Positions 27,176-36,317 are shown, counted from the first letter of the stretch. The stretch: 43,501 bases of DNA from Deltaproteobacteria bacterium (GCA_016930795.1 JAFGFY010000112.1:1-43501), one strand, 5' to 3'. A program made the numbers and translations. Notes: generated by a model not told the origin, from the sequence alone.

Positions 27176-27552
27176 ATAGCCCTGAGGTTTGCCGCCAAAT
27201 CAAAAAGGATTAGAAATCACTCATTTTTATCCTAGAGTCTTCATCCTCATAGACACCTCTCTTTCATAGAATCTTTCTTGATTCCAGCCTTGTCAAAGTC
27301 TATAATCTAATTTCGTGTCTCAGAATTAACTTAAATAATCGGCGCCTGCTGCACAGTTTCAAAGGGGACATAGAACCGGCTGGAATTATGGAAAGGATCT
27401 CTTGAACACGACACTCGTTCGCACATACGGAATAACACATTCTCACTATTCGAATGATTTACATGAGCGTATATCAATTATCACCTCCTGACCCTGAATC
27501 CGTGAACACCTGCACCAATGCCCCGTACCGTACGCCGATAGGAAGCTGATCT
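27176..27552 (+). other. Intergenic region upstream of thiF-like gene
   Basis: This 377-bp gap carries no convincing terminator after the DUF1667 gene and no clear promoter. I checked it for a TPP riboswitch because a ThiF-like gene follows. CACCTG...ATGCC...TAGGAAG near 27507-27545 is faintly similar to the 3' half, but the CTGAGA core and paired stems are missing. No credible small gene. Confidence 0.35.
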
Positions 27553-28380
27553 ATGAGCGAGAACATGATAACCGTGCTTGCCAACGAACAGAGTCGGTCC
27601 GTGCCTGAGGGTTTTACAGTAGGAGAACTACGCCAAGAGATCAAACCCGATGCCGACATCTTGGTGGTCAATGGTTTCCCAAGTAGTCCGGACACTCTCC
27701 TTAAAGAGAAGGATGAAGTCATTTTCATTCGGCGCGGTGAAATTCCCAAGGCGGAGGAACTTGAAGCGCTAATGGCTTCCCGCCATACCCCGGGCGTCCA
27801 CGCTCGGTTGAAGAGGGCCACCGTGGGAATCGCCGGGTTGGGGGGGCTCGGTTCCGCGGTAACCATCGCTTTGGCCCGAGTTGGAATAGGAACACTTATT
27901 CTTGTCGATTTCGATCTGGTGGAACCGAGCAATCTCAATCGACAGCATTATGGTGTTGGGCATATCGGGTTGGCAAAGACAGACGCCATGAGCAGAATCC
28001 TTCAAGATATCAATCCATACCTCAACATTGTTACCCACAAAGTGATTCTGAATAGGGACAATATTCCCCGACTCTTGCGGCACGCAGATATCGTTGTAGA
28101 ATGTTTTGATCGCCCCGAAACCAAGGTCATGATCATGCAGACAGTCGCTGAAACGCTTCCCAACGTCTATATGATTGGTGCATCCGGTATGGCCGGCTAT
28201 GGCGATAGCAATAGCATTCAAACCATGAAGCTTGGAGAAAAGATCTTCATGGTTGGAGATTTTGTGACTGCTGCTGAGCCGGGGAGAGGATTAATGGCCC
28301 CAAGGGTGGGGATTGCGGCTCATCATCAGGCTAATTTGGTGGTCAATCTGTTGATGGGATCGGAACACATGGAGTTGTAA
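27553..28380 (+). CDS. ThiF-family adenylyltransferase with fused ThiS-like N-terminal domain
   Basis: A 275-residue E1-like enzyme. Residues ~5-62 (MITVLANEQSRSVPEGFTVGEL...EKDEVIFIRRGE) have the beta-grasp ThiS/MoaD shape but no C-terminal GlyGly, so this domain cannot itself carry sulfur. Residues ~78-270 are the ThiF/MoeB fold: GLGGLGSAVTIALARVGIG binds ATP and VDFDLVEPSNLNRQHYG is the conserved acidic/Arg block. The two CxxC zinc pairs of E. coli ThiF are absent; one Cys in VVECFDRPETK is a possible catalytic residue. It resembles the ThiF 'family 2' branch of anaerobes. No thiG, thiH, thiS or moa genes are adjacent, so the carrier it adenylates is unknown. Confidence 0.78.
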   Translation: MSENMITVLANEQSRSVPEGFTVGELRQEIKPDADILVVNGFPSSPDTLLKEKDEVIFIRRGEIPKAEELEALMASRHTPGVHARLKRATVGIAGLGGLGSAVTIALARVGIGTLILVDFDLVEPSNLNRQHYGVGHIGLAKTDAMSRILQDINPYLNIVTHKVILNRDNIPRLLRHADIVVECFDRPETKVMIMQTVAETLPNVYMIGASGMAGYGDSNSIQTMKLGEKIFMVGDFVTAAEPGRGLMAPRVGIAAHHQANLVVNLLMGSEHMEL

Positions 28381-28459
28381 TACATCCTTCGTTTTTTCCT
28401 TCTCACCCGTAAAACATGTAAAAAAGGTTGCCATTAGAGAAGCCCTCGTCAGTTTTGAC

Positions 28460-28489
28460 TTGAAAAATGCCCCTGATTGAGTCTAAAAT
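28460..28489 (+). promoter_or_regulatory. Candidate promoter for the Ser/Thr kinase gene
   Basis: TTGAAA (28460-28465) and TAAAAT (28484-28489), each 5/6 to consensus, are separated by 18 bp. The kinase ATG is at 28559, giving a leader of about 60 bases. Confidence 0.5.
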
Positions 28490-28558
28490 AGTAAGGTTTA
28501 GACTTGTTTAACTACTGGATATACGACACATCCTTATGTTTTTTGATGACAGAATCGC

Positions 28559-29455
28559 ATGACATCGATAAAAGAACTCAACCTTGATTATCTTATCGGT
28601 CAGGAAGTCGGCACGGCCACAATCCTTAAGGAACTCGCCCGAGGTGGGTCCGCTATTGTGTTTGTGGCTTTTCAAAGGACATTGAAGAGACAAATCGCGG
28701 TCAAAATCCTGCCCAAGGTCCTTTTGACCGCTGATACTGCTGAACGCTTTCAAAGGGAGGCGGAATCGGCTGCGATCCTTTCACACCCCAATATCATTCA
28801 GATCTATGAAGTGGGCGCAACCGATGATTTCTTGTTCTTTGCCATGCAACTCGTGCACGGAAAATCTCTTGCGGAATACTTGAAAGCGGCCCGCAAGCAT
28901 GTATTGCCCTCTAGGCGGATTTTGCCCGTGAAAACAACAATCGATATTATGCGAAAGGTGCTTGATGCCCTGGACTATGCCCATCACCAAGATATTATAC
29001 ATCGTGATATTAAACCGGGAAACGTCCTTTTTGAGACCCATTCAAAACGTCCGATCGTGCTTGATTTCGGCATAGCCAAAACATTACGTGGGCCGGATGA
29101 GGATTCATCAGTCATTCAGGGAACCCCCGTTTACATGGCCCCTGAGCAGATCCTAAACGAAGTCATAGATGGCCGTACCGATGTTTATGCGGCCGGCCTC
29201 ATGCTGTTTGAAATGCTCGTCTCTAAGCTCCCAATGCCGCCATGGGACTCAGCACGGAGCCTACTGCAGATGAAGCTGGACAAGAAAGACCAACTCTTTC
29301 TAAGAAAGCCTTCAGAACTGAACAAGGCGATCCATCCTGATCTGGACGAGATCGTTCTAAAAGCTGTTTCCTTCTATCCAGATACGCGGTTTCCCGATTG
29401 TCGTGAGTTTTTGGAACGGCTTGAAGAATATAACGCGGAACATTTGCGAAATTAG
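28559..29455 (+). CDS. Hanks-type serine/threonine protein kinase
   Basis: A 298-residue soluble kinase with a complete catalytic domain and nothing else. Seen in order: the glycine-rich loop LARGGSAIVFVA, Lys49 in IAVKIL, the alpha-C Glu69, the catalytic loop IIHRDIKPGN (Asp150, Asn155), the DFG at 169-171 and MAPEQI. The extracellular PASTA or transmembrane segments common in bacterial kinases are missing, so it is probably cytoplasmic and receives its signal through a partner. The 715-residue protein starts 25 bp downstream in the same orientation and is the likeliest partner or substrate. The ribosome-binding site is weak. Confidence 0.9.
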   Translation: MTSIKELNLDYLIGQEVGTATILKELARGGSAIVFVAFQRTLKRQIAVKILPKVLLTADTAERFQREAESAAILSHPNIIQIYEVGATDDFLFFAMQLVHGKSLAEYLKAARKHVLPSRRILPVKTTIDIMRKVLDALDYAHHQDIIHRDIKPGNVLFETHSKRPIVLDFGIAKTLRGPDEDSSVIQGTPVYMAPEQILNEVIDGRTDVYAAGLMLFEMLVSKLPMPPWDSARSLLQMKLDKKDQLFLRKPSELNKAIHPDLDEIVLKAVSFYPDTRFPDCREFLERLEEYNAEHLRN

Positions 29456-29480
29456 CCCTAAGGGGGATAAAATAGATAAT

Positions 29481-31628
29481 ATGCCTGAATCCCAACTCGA
29501 CACGGACAAAATCACGCGCTTCGCCCGCTCTTTCTTTATGATATTCAACCGCGTTACCATGTATGATGCAAATCACCCTTACTGCAAACAGGCTTTTGAT
29601 GAGTTCCTCCCTGTGGTTCAAGAAGTCCTCAAGGCCCATTCTTCGGTGACCATCATGATGAATCAAGATCAGTTTTTTCTTGATGATGAGCCTTTGGACC
29701 CCCGGATAAATGTCACAAAGATGAGAATGCACTTCAAGAAGGCCGAAATCCAGTCCATTTCTTTCCATAGAGGTCTCACGGATAAAGGGGTCGTGGGTTT
29801 TATCGAGGTATTTACTTCCCTGAAAGAGTACCCGAATGCTCGTGTGATACAGGAAGAACTGGAATCCCGTGGAATCAGTCAGATCAAAATGAACACGGTC
29901 TATTTCAAAAGGGTTGCCACTGATCAGGAAGTCATTGATCGTGAAGCCCTGGAAGAAGCATCAGCAAGAAACACTCAGACCATTAAGAAAATCACTGAAA
30001 GTCCAGTCGCGATGCTTAAAAGAATCATGGCGGCTGGTCGAGACTCCGATGCTCAGATTGACGGCCATGGAAAGCGCTCCGGCGCGGGTATTTCGCATCA
30101 GCTTGGGCTGATCGAGAAGTCTGTGGGGAAATACCTTTCTGATAGGCGTGAAGGAAAGAGAGACGGGCCTGCCGTATCTGAGGTGGCTGATGCGGTCTTC
30201 AAGATGAAAGAAGAGCTCGTTCAGGCCTTGGAGGTCCAGAAGTCCCAGGGGGTGTTTTATTCCAATGAACAGGAAATTTTGGATAAAGCCAACGAAATCA
30301 CCGACAATGTAGTCATTCAGCTGATAAGGGATGAATACAAGTCCGGCGAGATATCGGTTCCCCGTCTGGCTCAGATTCTGAAGAGACTGGTTCCCGACCC
30401 TCAAGACCTCAAAAGACTTCTTCCAAAAATCAAAGAAGCCCTTATGGAGGAGGGGATGACCCTTTCCGACTTTCTGAATCTTGTCAATGAACTTTCCCAC
30501 GAATTACAGAATGAAGAACTGTCAAAGGTTCTCTTAGAAGGCGCCGAAGAGGTCGGCCTTGACGGAGTTGAACTGATACAGGAAGTAAAGAATAATCCTA
30601 AGAGGGCAGCCGAACTCATTTTTCTTGCAGCTGAGATTCAGAAAAGCACTGGAGATGAGAATGCTCTGACCGAATTATTAGTGGAATATGTTGAACGCAT
30701 AGGATCCAAGATGACCCTGGATATCGCGCGAGACGAGGATCTGGAAGACGAAGAACAGCTGCGCCAGGTGATGGGTCAAGTTGAGTCTCAAATTCTCGAT
30801 GAACTGAAAGGAATGGGTGTAGAAAGTAGTATTGTTGATCAAGTAGGAGAGAGGCTCAAAAGCCGATCCACGACATCATTTGAAGCCCTTAAAGAAGAAT
30901 GGAAAACCTCTGAGTCAGATCAGCAAGAAGCTGAAGGATTGACAAAAATGAGTGTGCTTCAGATTCTGGAACAGGGGGCTGGTGAAAACGAAGAATTAGG
31001 TGACATTCTTGGTAGAGTTCGCGACCAGGCTCGATCCCAAGGGCTTGATGAAGACGATTTTGAAAGGGTTTTGGAGGAGATCAACAGACAGAAGGAAAAA
31101 AGGCAGAAGGAAATCGCCGACAAACTCAAACTCGCAGGGGTGATGGACTCCAATAAACTGATGTTCTATCTGGAGAGGGAGACATCTAAATCCATGCAGC
31201 ATCATGTTCCTTTTTCAGCGCTTTCTTTCACTGTCGTTTCGGCCCGGCCGAAAAAGAAACTGGCTGAAGAGATCAAACCGCAATTGCTCCTTGAGGCGAT
31301 TCTGGAGAGACTGGCCACTGAAATTAGGGGAGGAGACGTCGCAGCCCTAATCGAGGAGAACAAATTGATCGCGCTTTTACCCATGACACCGAATGATAAA
31401 GCCAAATTGGCTTTGGAACGGCATGTCAGACTGCTAAATAGCGTGGCGGTTGAAATGAAAGGTGTCCCTTTGTCAATAAAGGTCGCGGGTGTGGCGACCA
31501 GTTTTGATCCTGAACGTACTCCAGACGCTCACGCCTTTTTTCAGGCACTTTCCGCAGACCTTGCGGAATTACGAGAAACACTCAGAAAAAAACGCGTTGA
31601 CTCGAGTACCCCGTATAAAAAAGGATAG
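29481..31628 (+). CDS. Large helical signalling protein with degenerate GGDEF-like C-terminus
   Basis: A 715-residue soluble protein I do not recognise as a named family. The N-terminal ~150 residues (FARSFFMIFNRVTMYDANHPYCKQAFDEFL) resemble a module found before HD or GGDEF domains in deltaproteobacteria. A long, strongly acidic helical middle (about 200-540) follows, with repeated QILKRLVPD/LSKVLLEGAEEVGLDG-type segments. The end (about 550-700) has the diguanylate-cyclase fold pattern (FSALSFTVVSA, RGGDVAALIEENKLIALLP, SIKVAGVATSF), but the catalytic GGDEF is replaced by IEENK, so it should not make c-di-GMP. It follows the kinase by 25 bp; ATG 29481 is chosen, with AGGGGG 14 bases upstream. 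Confidence 0.7.
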   Translation: MPESQLDTDKITRFARSFFMIFNRVTMYDANHPYCKQAFDEFLPVVQEVLKAHSSVTIMMNQDQFFLDDEPLDPRINVTKMRMHFKKAEIQSISFHRGLTDKGVVGFIEVFTSLKEYPNARVIQEELESRGISQIKMNTVYFKRVATDQEVIDREALEEASARNTQTIKKITESPVAMLKRIMAAGRDSDAQIDGHGKRSGAGISHQLGLIEKSVGKYLSDRREGKRDGPAVSEVADAVFKMKEELVQALEVQKSQGVFYSNEQEILDKANEITDNVVIQLIRDEYKSGEISVPRLAQILKRLVPDPQDLKRLLPKIKEALMEEGMTLSDFLNLVNELSHELQNEELSKVLLEGAEEVGLDGVELIQEVKNNPKRAAELIFLAAEIQKSTGDENALTELLVEYVERIGSKMTLDIARDEDLEDEEQLRQVMGQVESQILDELKGMGVESSIVDQVGERLKSRSTTSFEALKEEWKTSESDQQEAEGLTKMSVLQILEQGAGENEELGDILGRVRDQARSQGLDEDDFERVLEEINRQKEKRQKEIADKLKLAGVMDSNKLMFYLERETSKSMQHHVPFSALSFTVVSARPKKKLAEEIKPQLLLEAILERLATEIRGGDVAALIEENKLIALLPMTPNDKAKLALERHVRLLNSVAVEMKGVPLSIKVAGVATSFDPERTPDAHAFFQALSADLAELRETLRKKRVDSSTPYKKG

Positions 31629-31761
31629 AAATCCCTTCCTGTCCTCCTCAAACCACTCCTGTTTTTTGGTTCATAAGTATACAGTTCTTCGATTCGGAGA
31701 TGATCCATGTCTCCAGACTTTGACTCTCGAAGAGGGGAGTATTCTTGGAGAAAGGGCTTTT

Positions 31762-33348
31762 TCAAACAGGAAGTGAGATACAAATGATGAGTTCATTCGA
31801 TTGGTCCAGGTGAACATCAATGGAACCTCCATGCTTGTCAATGACGAGCTTAGAGATAGGAAGATCCGCGGTATCGTACCTCAGTGAGCCCATTTGAGAA
31901 GTCGTGAAAGGGTAGAAGAAGTGCTCTATATCGTCCGAGGAGATGTGCTGAACCTTGTAGCGCATGATTAGATTGTAGATTCCACTCTCCCGAGATGACC
32001 TCAGGTAAAGAGTCTCTTTTTCGACCATCTGGTTCAGTGCCTGTTTGGCAAGGGCCTCAAGGACAAGTTCAAATCGCTGTGGATCAATGGGAACAACCGG
32101 AAGCTCTGGATCCAAAAAGAGGCTTATTTTCACTCCTCTTTCATTGAACGCCGTTGCCATTGCGTCCATGACTTTTTCAAGCAATCGGTTTAGGTCAGTC
32201 GGAACGAGTTGGAGTTCGATGGGATGTAAATAATTCAGGATCATTTTCAGTATGACCTCCAGCCTGCCCACCTCTTTTACAATGATTTTCACATTTTCTC
32301 TGTTGGGATCCTCATGGTCCATGGAGGACAATAGACGGCGTGCGAATCCACCCACAGATACAAGGGGGTTTCGAATTTCGTGTGCAAGACGTGCGGAGAT
32401 TTCACCGATTGTCTTGAGTTCTCCAGACCGAACGAGCTCTTCCTGCATCTTCATCCGTCCGGTTATATCCATCATGATTCCGTCGACACTCCTGATTGAA
32501 CCTTCATGATCTTTGTGGGGAATGGCATGATCGGATACAAAGACAGTGTGTCCATCTTTATGCTTGACACGGTATTCAGCAAGAAACTCTTTTCCTTCCT
32601 TGAAACTCTTGTTCCTCAGGTCCTCTACTCTGGCCCGGTCTTCATTATGGACTCTCTGAATGGCGAGCCAAGGATTTTGGAGTATTTCGTCGGGCGTGAA
32701 CCCGAATATTTCTTCGACTATCGAATTGATAAAGGCGATTTGTCCGGTAGCTCCTAATCTGTAAACCACGAGAGGAACGTTTTCTACGAGGGTTCGGTAT
32801 TCCTCTTCGGACGCAAGGAGTTGATTACTTCGTTGCCGTAATTGGGCCTCAGCAAGCCTGTAATCTGTGACATCGCGGCTATAAACAGCTATTTGGGTGA
32901 ATTCCCCCTCCACGTTTAAGATGGGATAGACATTGTGATCATAGAATCTTCCTTTGTGAGTATCCTCAAAACGTATGGACTTGCCTGACTCAACAACCTG
33001 GAAGACCTTCTGGTTTCTGGCCTGGGCGACTTCAGGAGGAAGCAGATCAAAAATGGATTTCCCTATCATGTTATCGACGTCCATTCCCAAATACTTCCCG
33101 GCCATATGATTGGCAGCAGTAATCCTGCCATCCGGATCTATCAGTATGGCCGACTCAGTGGGGGCGTCCAATAGCGCACGAGCTCTGTTTTCGCTTTCCC
33201 TCAGCGCCTCTTGAGCTTGTTTTCGCTCAATCTCCAACATCTCCAATTCTGAAACCCGGCGGCGAAGTCTCTCCAATTCACCCGTGAGGCGCTCATCTTC
33301 TTTATTTTGAGGTCCCATCGTTGAGATCTCCTCAATCTCTTTGCTCAT
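31762..33348 (-). CDS. PAS-PAS histidine kinase-like protein with eroded ATPase domain
   Basis: A 528-residue cytoplasmic sensor: N-terminal coiled coil (about 20-55), PAS domain (about 55-165), second PAS with PAC motif (about 180-300) and a HisKA helix pair with an intact H-box, RLAHEIRNPL (His near 323). The ATP-binding domain keeps FYPFTTSQ (F-box) and KLVIDKHGGSIDV at the end. However, the N-box Asn is missing (LVLEALAKQALNQM), no DxGxG (G1) is found, and the GxGLGL lid is replaced by GSLRYDTADLPIS. It may receive phosphate from another kinase or act as a pseudokinase scaffold. ATG 33348 follows AGGA by five bases. Confidence 0.8.
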   Translation of the reverse strand: MSKEIEEISTMGPQNKEDERLTGELERLRRRVSELEMLEIERKQAQEALRESENRARALLDAPTESAILIDPDGRITAANHMAGKYLGMDVDNMIGKSIFDLLPPEVAQARNQKVFQVVESGKSIRFEDTHKGRFYDHNVYPILNVEGEFTQIAVYSRDVTDYRLAEAQLRQRSNQLLASEEEYRTLVENVPLVVYRLGATGQIAFINSIVEEIFGFTPDEILQNPWLAIQRVHNEDRARVEDLRNKSFKEGKEFLAEYRVKHKDGHTVFVSDHAIPHKDHEGSIRSVDGIMMDITGRMKMQEELVRSGELKTIGEISARLAHEIRNPLVSVGGFARRLLSSMDHEDPNRENVKIIVKEVGRLEVILKMILNYLHPIELQLVPTDLNRLLEKVMDAMATAFNERGVKISLFLDPELPVVPIDPQRFELVLEALAKQALNQMVEKETLYLRSSRESGIYNLIMRYKVQHISSDDIEHFFYPFTTSQMGSLRYDTADLPISKLVIDKHGGSIDVHLDQSNELIICISLPV

Positions 33349-33507
33349 CAATATCCTGGAAACCCCTACAACAATAGGAGAGAGAAATCAAGAGAATGGT
33401 GTGGAGTTTCGCTGAAATTCAGAGTGCCAACCTTAAGATTTTGCTGATTTGTTAGATGATTTGTGATAATAAAAAGCCACAGCGTTTTGAAAATGCACAG
33501 CGAGCGC

Positions 33508-33565
33508 ATTCCCCGTAGCTTGTCCATCCTCCGTAGCAGGCTACTGCGGAGGTCGGGCTGCGGGG
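33508..33565. repeat. Nested palindrome (REP-like) upstream of rmlD
   Basis: CCCCGTAGC (33511-33519) pairs with GCTGCGGGG (33557-33565), with one G-T pair, enclosing a second hairpin whose arms CCTCCGTAG and CTGCGGAGG (33528-33552) are also complementary apart from a G-T pair. The element can fold as a stem with a hairpin inside. The word CCCCGTAGCTTG recurs in altered form in the next palindrome. Confidence 0.6.
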
Positions 33566-33613
33566 TTAGCGAGCGAATTACAGTAATAGAAAGATCCTTA
33601 CATTTGGAAGATC

Positions 33614-33633
33614 CCCCGCGGCTTGCCGCGGGG
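33614..33633. repeat. Perfect GC-rich palindrome just before rmlD
   Basis: CCCCGCGGC (33614-33622), TT, GCCGCGGGG (33625-33633) make a nine-base perfect stem, ending 13 bases before the rmlD ribosome-binding site. It has no T-tract. It may belong to the same repeat family as the preceding element and could influence translation of rmlD. Confidence 0.65.
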
Positions 33634-33661
33634 AGCTTCAATTCAGGGAGGCTTTTTGCAT

Positions 33662-34549
33662 ATGCGAATATTGCTTCTGGGTAGCAGCGGACTGTTGGGG
33701 CACGATTGTAAGGAGGTTTTGGGCAATGCTTACGAGGTTATCGCTCCGAACAGGGAGGAACTGGATATTATAAATTGGGATGTTGTTATCGAGAAGATGC
33801 AGAAAGTCTCTCCGGACATCGTACTCAATTGTGCTGCATTTACCGACGTAGATGCTTGTGAAAAGGAACATTTTAAGGTGAGAAAGGTTAATTTGGAGGG
33901 CCCTCGTAACCTGGCGCAAGGCTCTGCAAGGTTCAACTGCAAGGTCGTCCATATCTCAAGCGATTATGTCTTTGATGGGAAGAAGAGTCTGCCCCAACCC
34001 TATTTTGAGGATGACTCTATGGAACCACTCTCCGCCTACGGTCGTAGTAAGTATGAAAGTGAGGTCGCGGTTAAGGAAAACGCGCCAGACTACATTATTG
34101 TTCGTTCAGGGTGGTTATATGGGATTAAGGGAAAAGACTTTATCAAATCTATCCTAAACAAGACCTTAGGCAAGAAGAGAAAAACACTGAGGGTTGTCGC
34201 CGACCAATATGCTTCACCCACCTGGTCCTACCGCCTCGCCACGCAAATTAAAGAACTGATAGAACGTGACGCTAAAGGAACCTACCATGCCACTGCGGAA
34301 GGTTATTGCACGCCGTATGAGCTTTCCCAATATGTCTTCAAAAAACTTAATTTGAATATATCACTTGAACCAATAGGCCTAACTGACTATAAACAATTGG
34401 CAAAAAGACCGCATAATTGCATTCTTGAGAATAGACTTTTAAAAAAACAAGGTCTCAATGTTATGGTGGACTGGAAGGAAGATGTGGACGCCTTTCTTGA
34501 TGAATTCGGCAAAGATCTCGTCAAGGAAGCACGGAGAGGAAAGAAATGA
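33662..34549 (+). CDS. rmlD: dTDP-4-dehydrorhamnose reductase
   Basis: A 295-residue short-chain dehydrogenase/reductase of the RmlD family, which makes dTDP-L-rhamnose for surface polysaccharide. MRILLLGSSGLLGHD binds NAD(P)H, VVHISSDYVFDG supplies the Ser/Thr, and AYGRSKYESE contains the catalytic YxxxK. VADQYASPTW is a typical RmlD substrate block. The usual rmlA, rmlB and rmlC genes are not next to it. ATG 33662 has GGGAGG ten bases upstream; the frame runs further back through the palindrome but has no better start. Related reductases cannot be wholly excluded. Confidence 0.85.
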   Translation: MRILLLGSSGLLGHDCKEVLGNAYEVIAPNREELDIINWDVVIEKMQKVSPDIVLNCAAFTDVDACEKEHFKVRKVNLEGPRNLAQGSARFNCKVVHISSDYVFDGKKSLPQPYFEDDSMEPLSAYGRSKYESEVAVKENAPDYIIVRSGWLYGIKGKDFIKSILNKTLGKKRKTLRVVADQYASPTWSYRLATQIKELIERDAKGTYHATAEGYCTPYELSQYVFKKLNLNISLEPIGLTDYKQLAKRPHNCILENRLLKKQGLNVMVDWKEDVDAFLDEFGKDLVKEARRGKK

Positions 34550-34582
34550 TAAACGCTTTCTAAAAGAATCAAGGTGAAGATG

Positions 34583-35044
34583 ATGAGAGTCTATTTGATG
34601 CGGCACGGCCAACCTGTATCTTCAATGGAGGATCCAGAGCAGCCCCTGTCAGATCTAGGGAAAAAAGATGTAGAAAAGATCGCGGAGTTTCTCCATAGGA
34701 CCGGGGTAGAGATTGATCAGGCCCTGCATAGCGGAAAGGCCCGCGCAAAACAGACCGCCGCGATCATGGCTTCCAGACTGAATTCGAGATTGGAACTTCA
34801 AGAGAGCCCCTGTCTCGGCCCTTTGGATAATGTAACAAGGATCGCCAACCAGATTAAAGAGGCTAAAAAGGATCAATTAATCGCAGGCCACATGCCACAC
34901 CTGGGTAAGCTTGTGTCTCTTTTAGTCGTTGGTGATCCATTGGTTCCAGTCGTCAATTTCCAGCAAGGCGGCGTGGTTTGCCTCGAAAAAGATGAAAAAG
35001 AACGTTGGTCCATAATCTGGGTCCTTGTTCCGGATATATTGTAA
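34583..35044 (+). CDS. SixA-like histidine phosphatase
   Basis: A 153-residue member of the histidine-phosphatase (phosphoglycerate-mutase-like) superfamily. The catalytic YLMRHGQ is at the very N-terminus, SGKARAKQTA contains the second Arg, and LIAGHMPHLG carries the second catalytic His. Its short length and these motifs fit SixA, which removes phosphate from phosphohistidine in phosphorelay proteins. It sits 33 bp after rmlD and 28 bp before the CNT transporter. ATG 34583 is favoured because AAGGTG lies six bases upstream; ATG 34580 and GTG 34574 are alternatives. Confidence 0.82.
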   Translation: MRVYLMRHGQPVSSMEDPEQPLSDLGKKDVEKIAEFLHRTGVEIDQALHSGKARAKQTAAIMASRLNSRLELQESPCLGPLDNVTRIANQIKEAKKDQLIAGHMPHLGKLVSLLVVGDPLVPVVNFQQGGVVCLEKDEKERWSIIWVLVPDIL

Positions 35045-35072
35045 GCTCAGTCCCTCTGGGTGAGACGACAAC

Positions 35073-36317
35073 ATGGAGAAATTGCATAGCCTTTTTGGTT
35101 TTTTCGCCCTCGCGGCCTTGGCTTGGGTCTTCTCGGAGCACCGAAAAGGGATCCACTTCAGAACGTTCCTCACCGGTGTGGGACTCCAAATACTGCTCGC
35201 CCTCCTGTTTCTCAGGCTTCCCGGAAGTCAAGACTTATTTCTTTGGATGAACAGAGTTGTTGAGGTCCTTGAAGAATCCACCAGAGCGGGAACCGGTTTT
35301 GTTTTTGGCTATCTTGGAGGAGATCCGCTTCCTTTCGATGAAAAGAGCCCGGGACTCAGCTATATATTGGCTTTCCGCGGACTTCCTCTTGTGCTGGTCA
35401 TAAGCGCCCTTTCCGCCTTGCTGTATCATTGGAGAATCATTCCTTTGGTTGTAAAATCCTTTTCATGGGTCCTCCGCAGGGCTATGGGCATAGGGGGAGT
35501 GGAAGGATTGGGTGTGACAGCCAATATCTTCGTAGGTATGGTGGAATCCCCACTGCTCATAAGGCCTTATCTCTTGGGAATATCGCGAAGTGAACTCTTC
35601 ACCATTATGACAGCGGGAATGGCGACCATTGCCGGGACCGTTTTGGTCCTTTATGCCTCGGTCTTGAGAGAATCCATTCCAGGTATCATGGGTCATCTCC
35701 TCACCGCATCTCTTATCAGCGCGCCAGCAGCCATCACGACTTCGAAACTCATGGTACCTGAAGAAGGTGAGCCCTCCACCGGCAGGCTCGAATTACCCGT
35801 ACAGGCAAACAGCTCCATGGGCGCCGTCGTCCAGGGAACGGTTGACGGGGTGAGGCTGTTGATAAGCATTGTTGCCATGCTAGTGGTGTTTGTGGCGATT
35901 GTTCATCTCCTGAACCTCTTATTAGTTGTTTTTCCGGATGTGTTTGGAGAACCGATCACCTTTCAAAGACTCCTGGGATTTATCATGGCCCCGGTGACCT
36001 GGCTCATGGGTATCCCCTGGTCGGAGACCCAACTCTCCGGTGCTTTAATGGGCACAAAAACCGTTCTCAATGAACTCTTGGCCTATGAAGAACTTGCTAG
36101 GCTGCCCGAGAACGTGTTGAGTGCCAGGTCGGAGTTGATCATGACCTACGCCATGTGCGGCTTCGCCAACTTGGGGTCACTGGGAATAATGATTGGTGGG
36201 GTAGGGGCCATGGTCCCCGAAAGAAGAGAGGAAATCGTCGGCCTCGGCCCAAAATCGATTGTGGCTGGAACAATAGCCACGTGCATGACAGGTGCTGTGG
36301 TAGGGGTTATTTATTGA
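35073..36317 (+). CDS. CNT-family nucleoside transporter (NupC-like)
   Basis: A 414-residue polytopic membrane protein with about ten hydrophobic segments. Family signatures: GLGVTANIFVGMVESPLLIRPYL, the 'ETP'-type loop with Glu near the middle of the protein, LMGTKTVLNELLAYEEL, and YAMCGFANLGSLGIMIGGVGA near the end. CNT proteins import nucleosides with sodium or protons. No nucleoside-processing enzyme is adjacent, so the substrate is by family only. ATG 35073. Its stop is 22 bp before a long inverted-repeat element that may end its transcript. Confidence 0.87.
   Translation: MEKLHSLFGFFALAALAWVFSEHRKGIHFRTFLTGVGLQILLALLFLRLPGSQDLFLWMNRVVEVLEESTRAGTGFVFGYLGGDPLPFDEKSPGLSYILAFRGLPLVLVISALSALLYHWRIIPLVVKSFSWVLRRAMGIGGVEGLGVTANIFVGMVESPLLIRPYLLGISRSELFTIMTAGMATIAGTVLVLYASVLRESIPGIMGHLLTASLISAPAAITTSKLMVPEEGEPSTGRLELPVQANSSMGAVVQGTVDGVRLLISIVAMLVVFVAIVHLLNLLLVVFPDVFGEPITFQRLLGFIMAPVTWLMGIPWSETQLSGALMGTKTVLNELLAYEELARLPENVLSARSELIMTYAMCGFANLGSLGIMIGGVGAMVPERREEIVGLGPKSIVAGTIATCMTGAVVGVIY

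Noticed and set aside
27500-27552. TPP riboswitch before the ThiF-like gene
   Set aside because: Only scattered similarity to the 3' half; no CTGAGA core and no matching stems.
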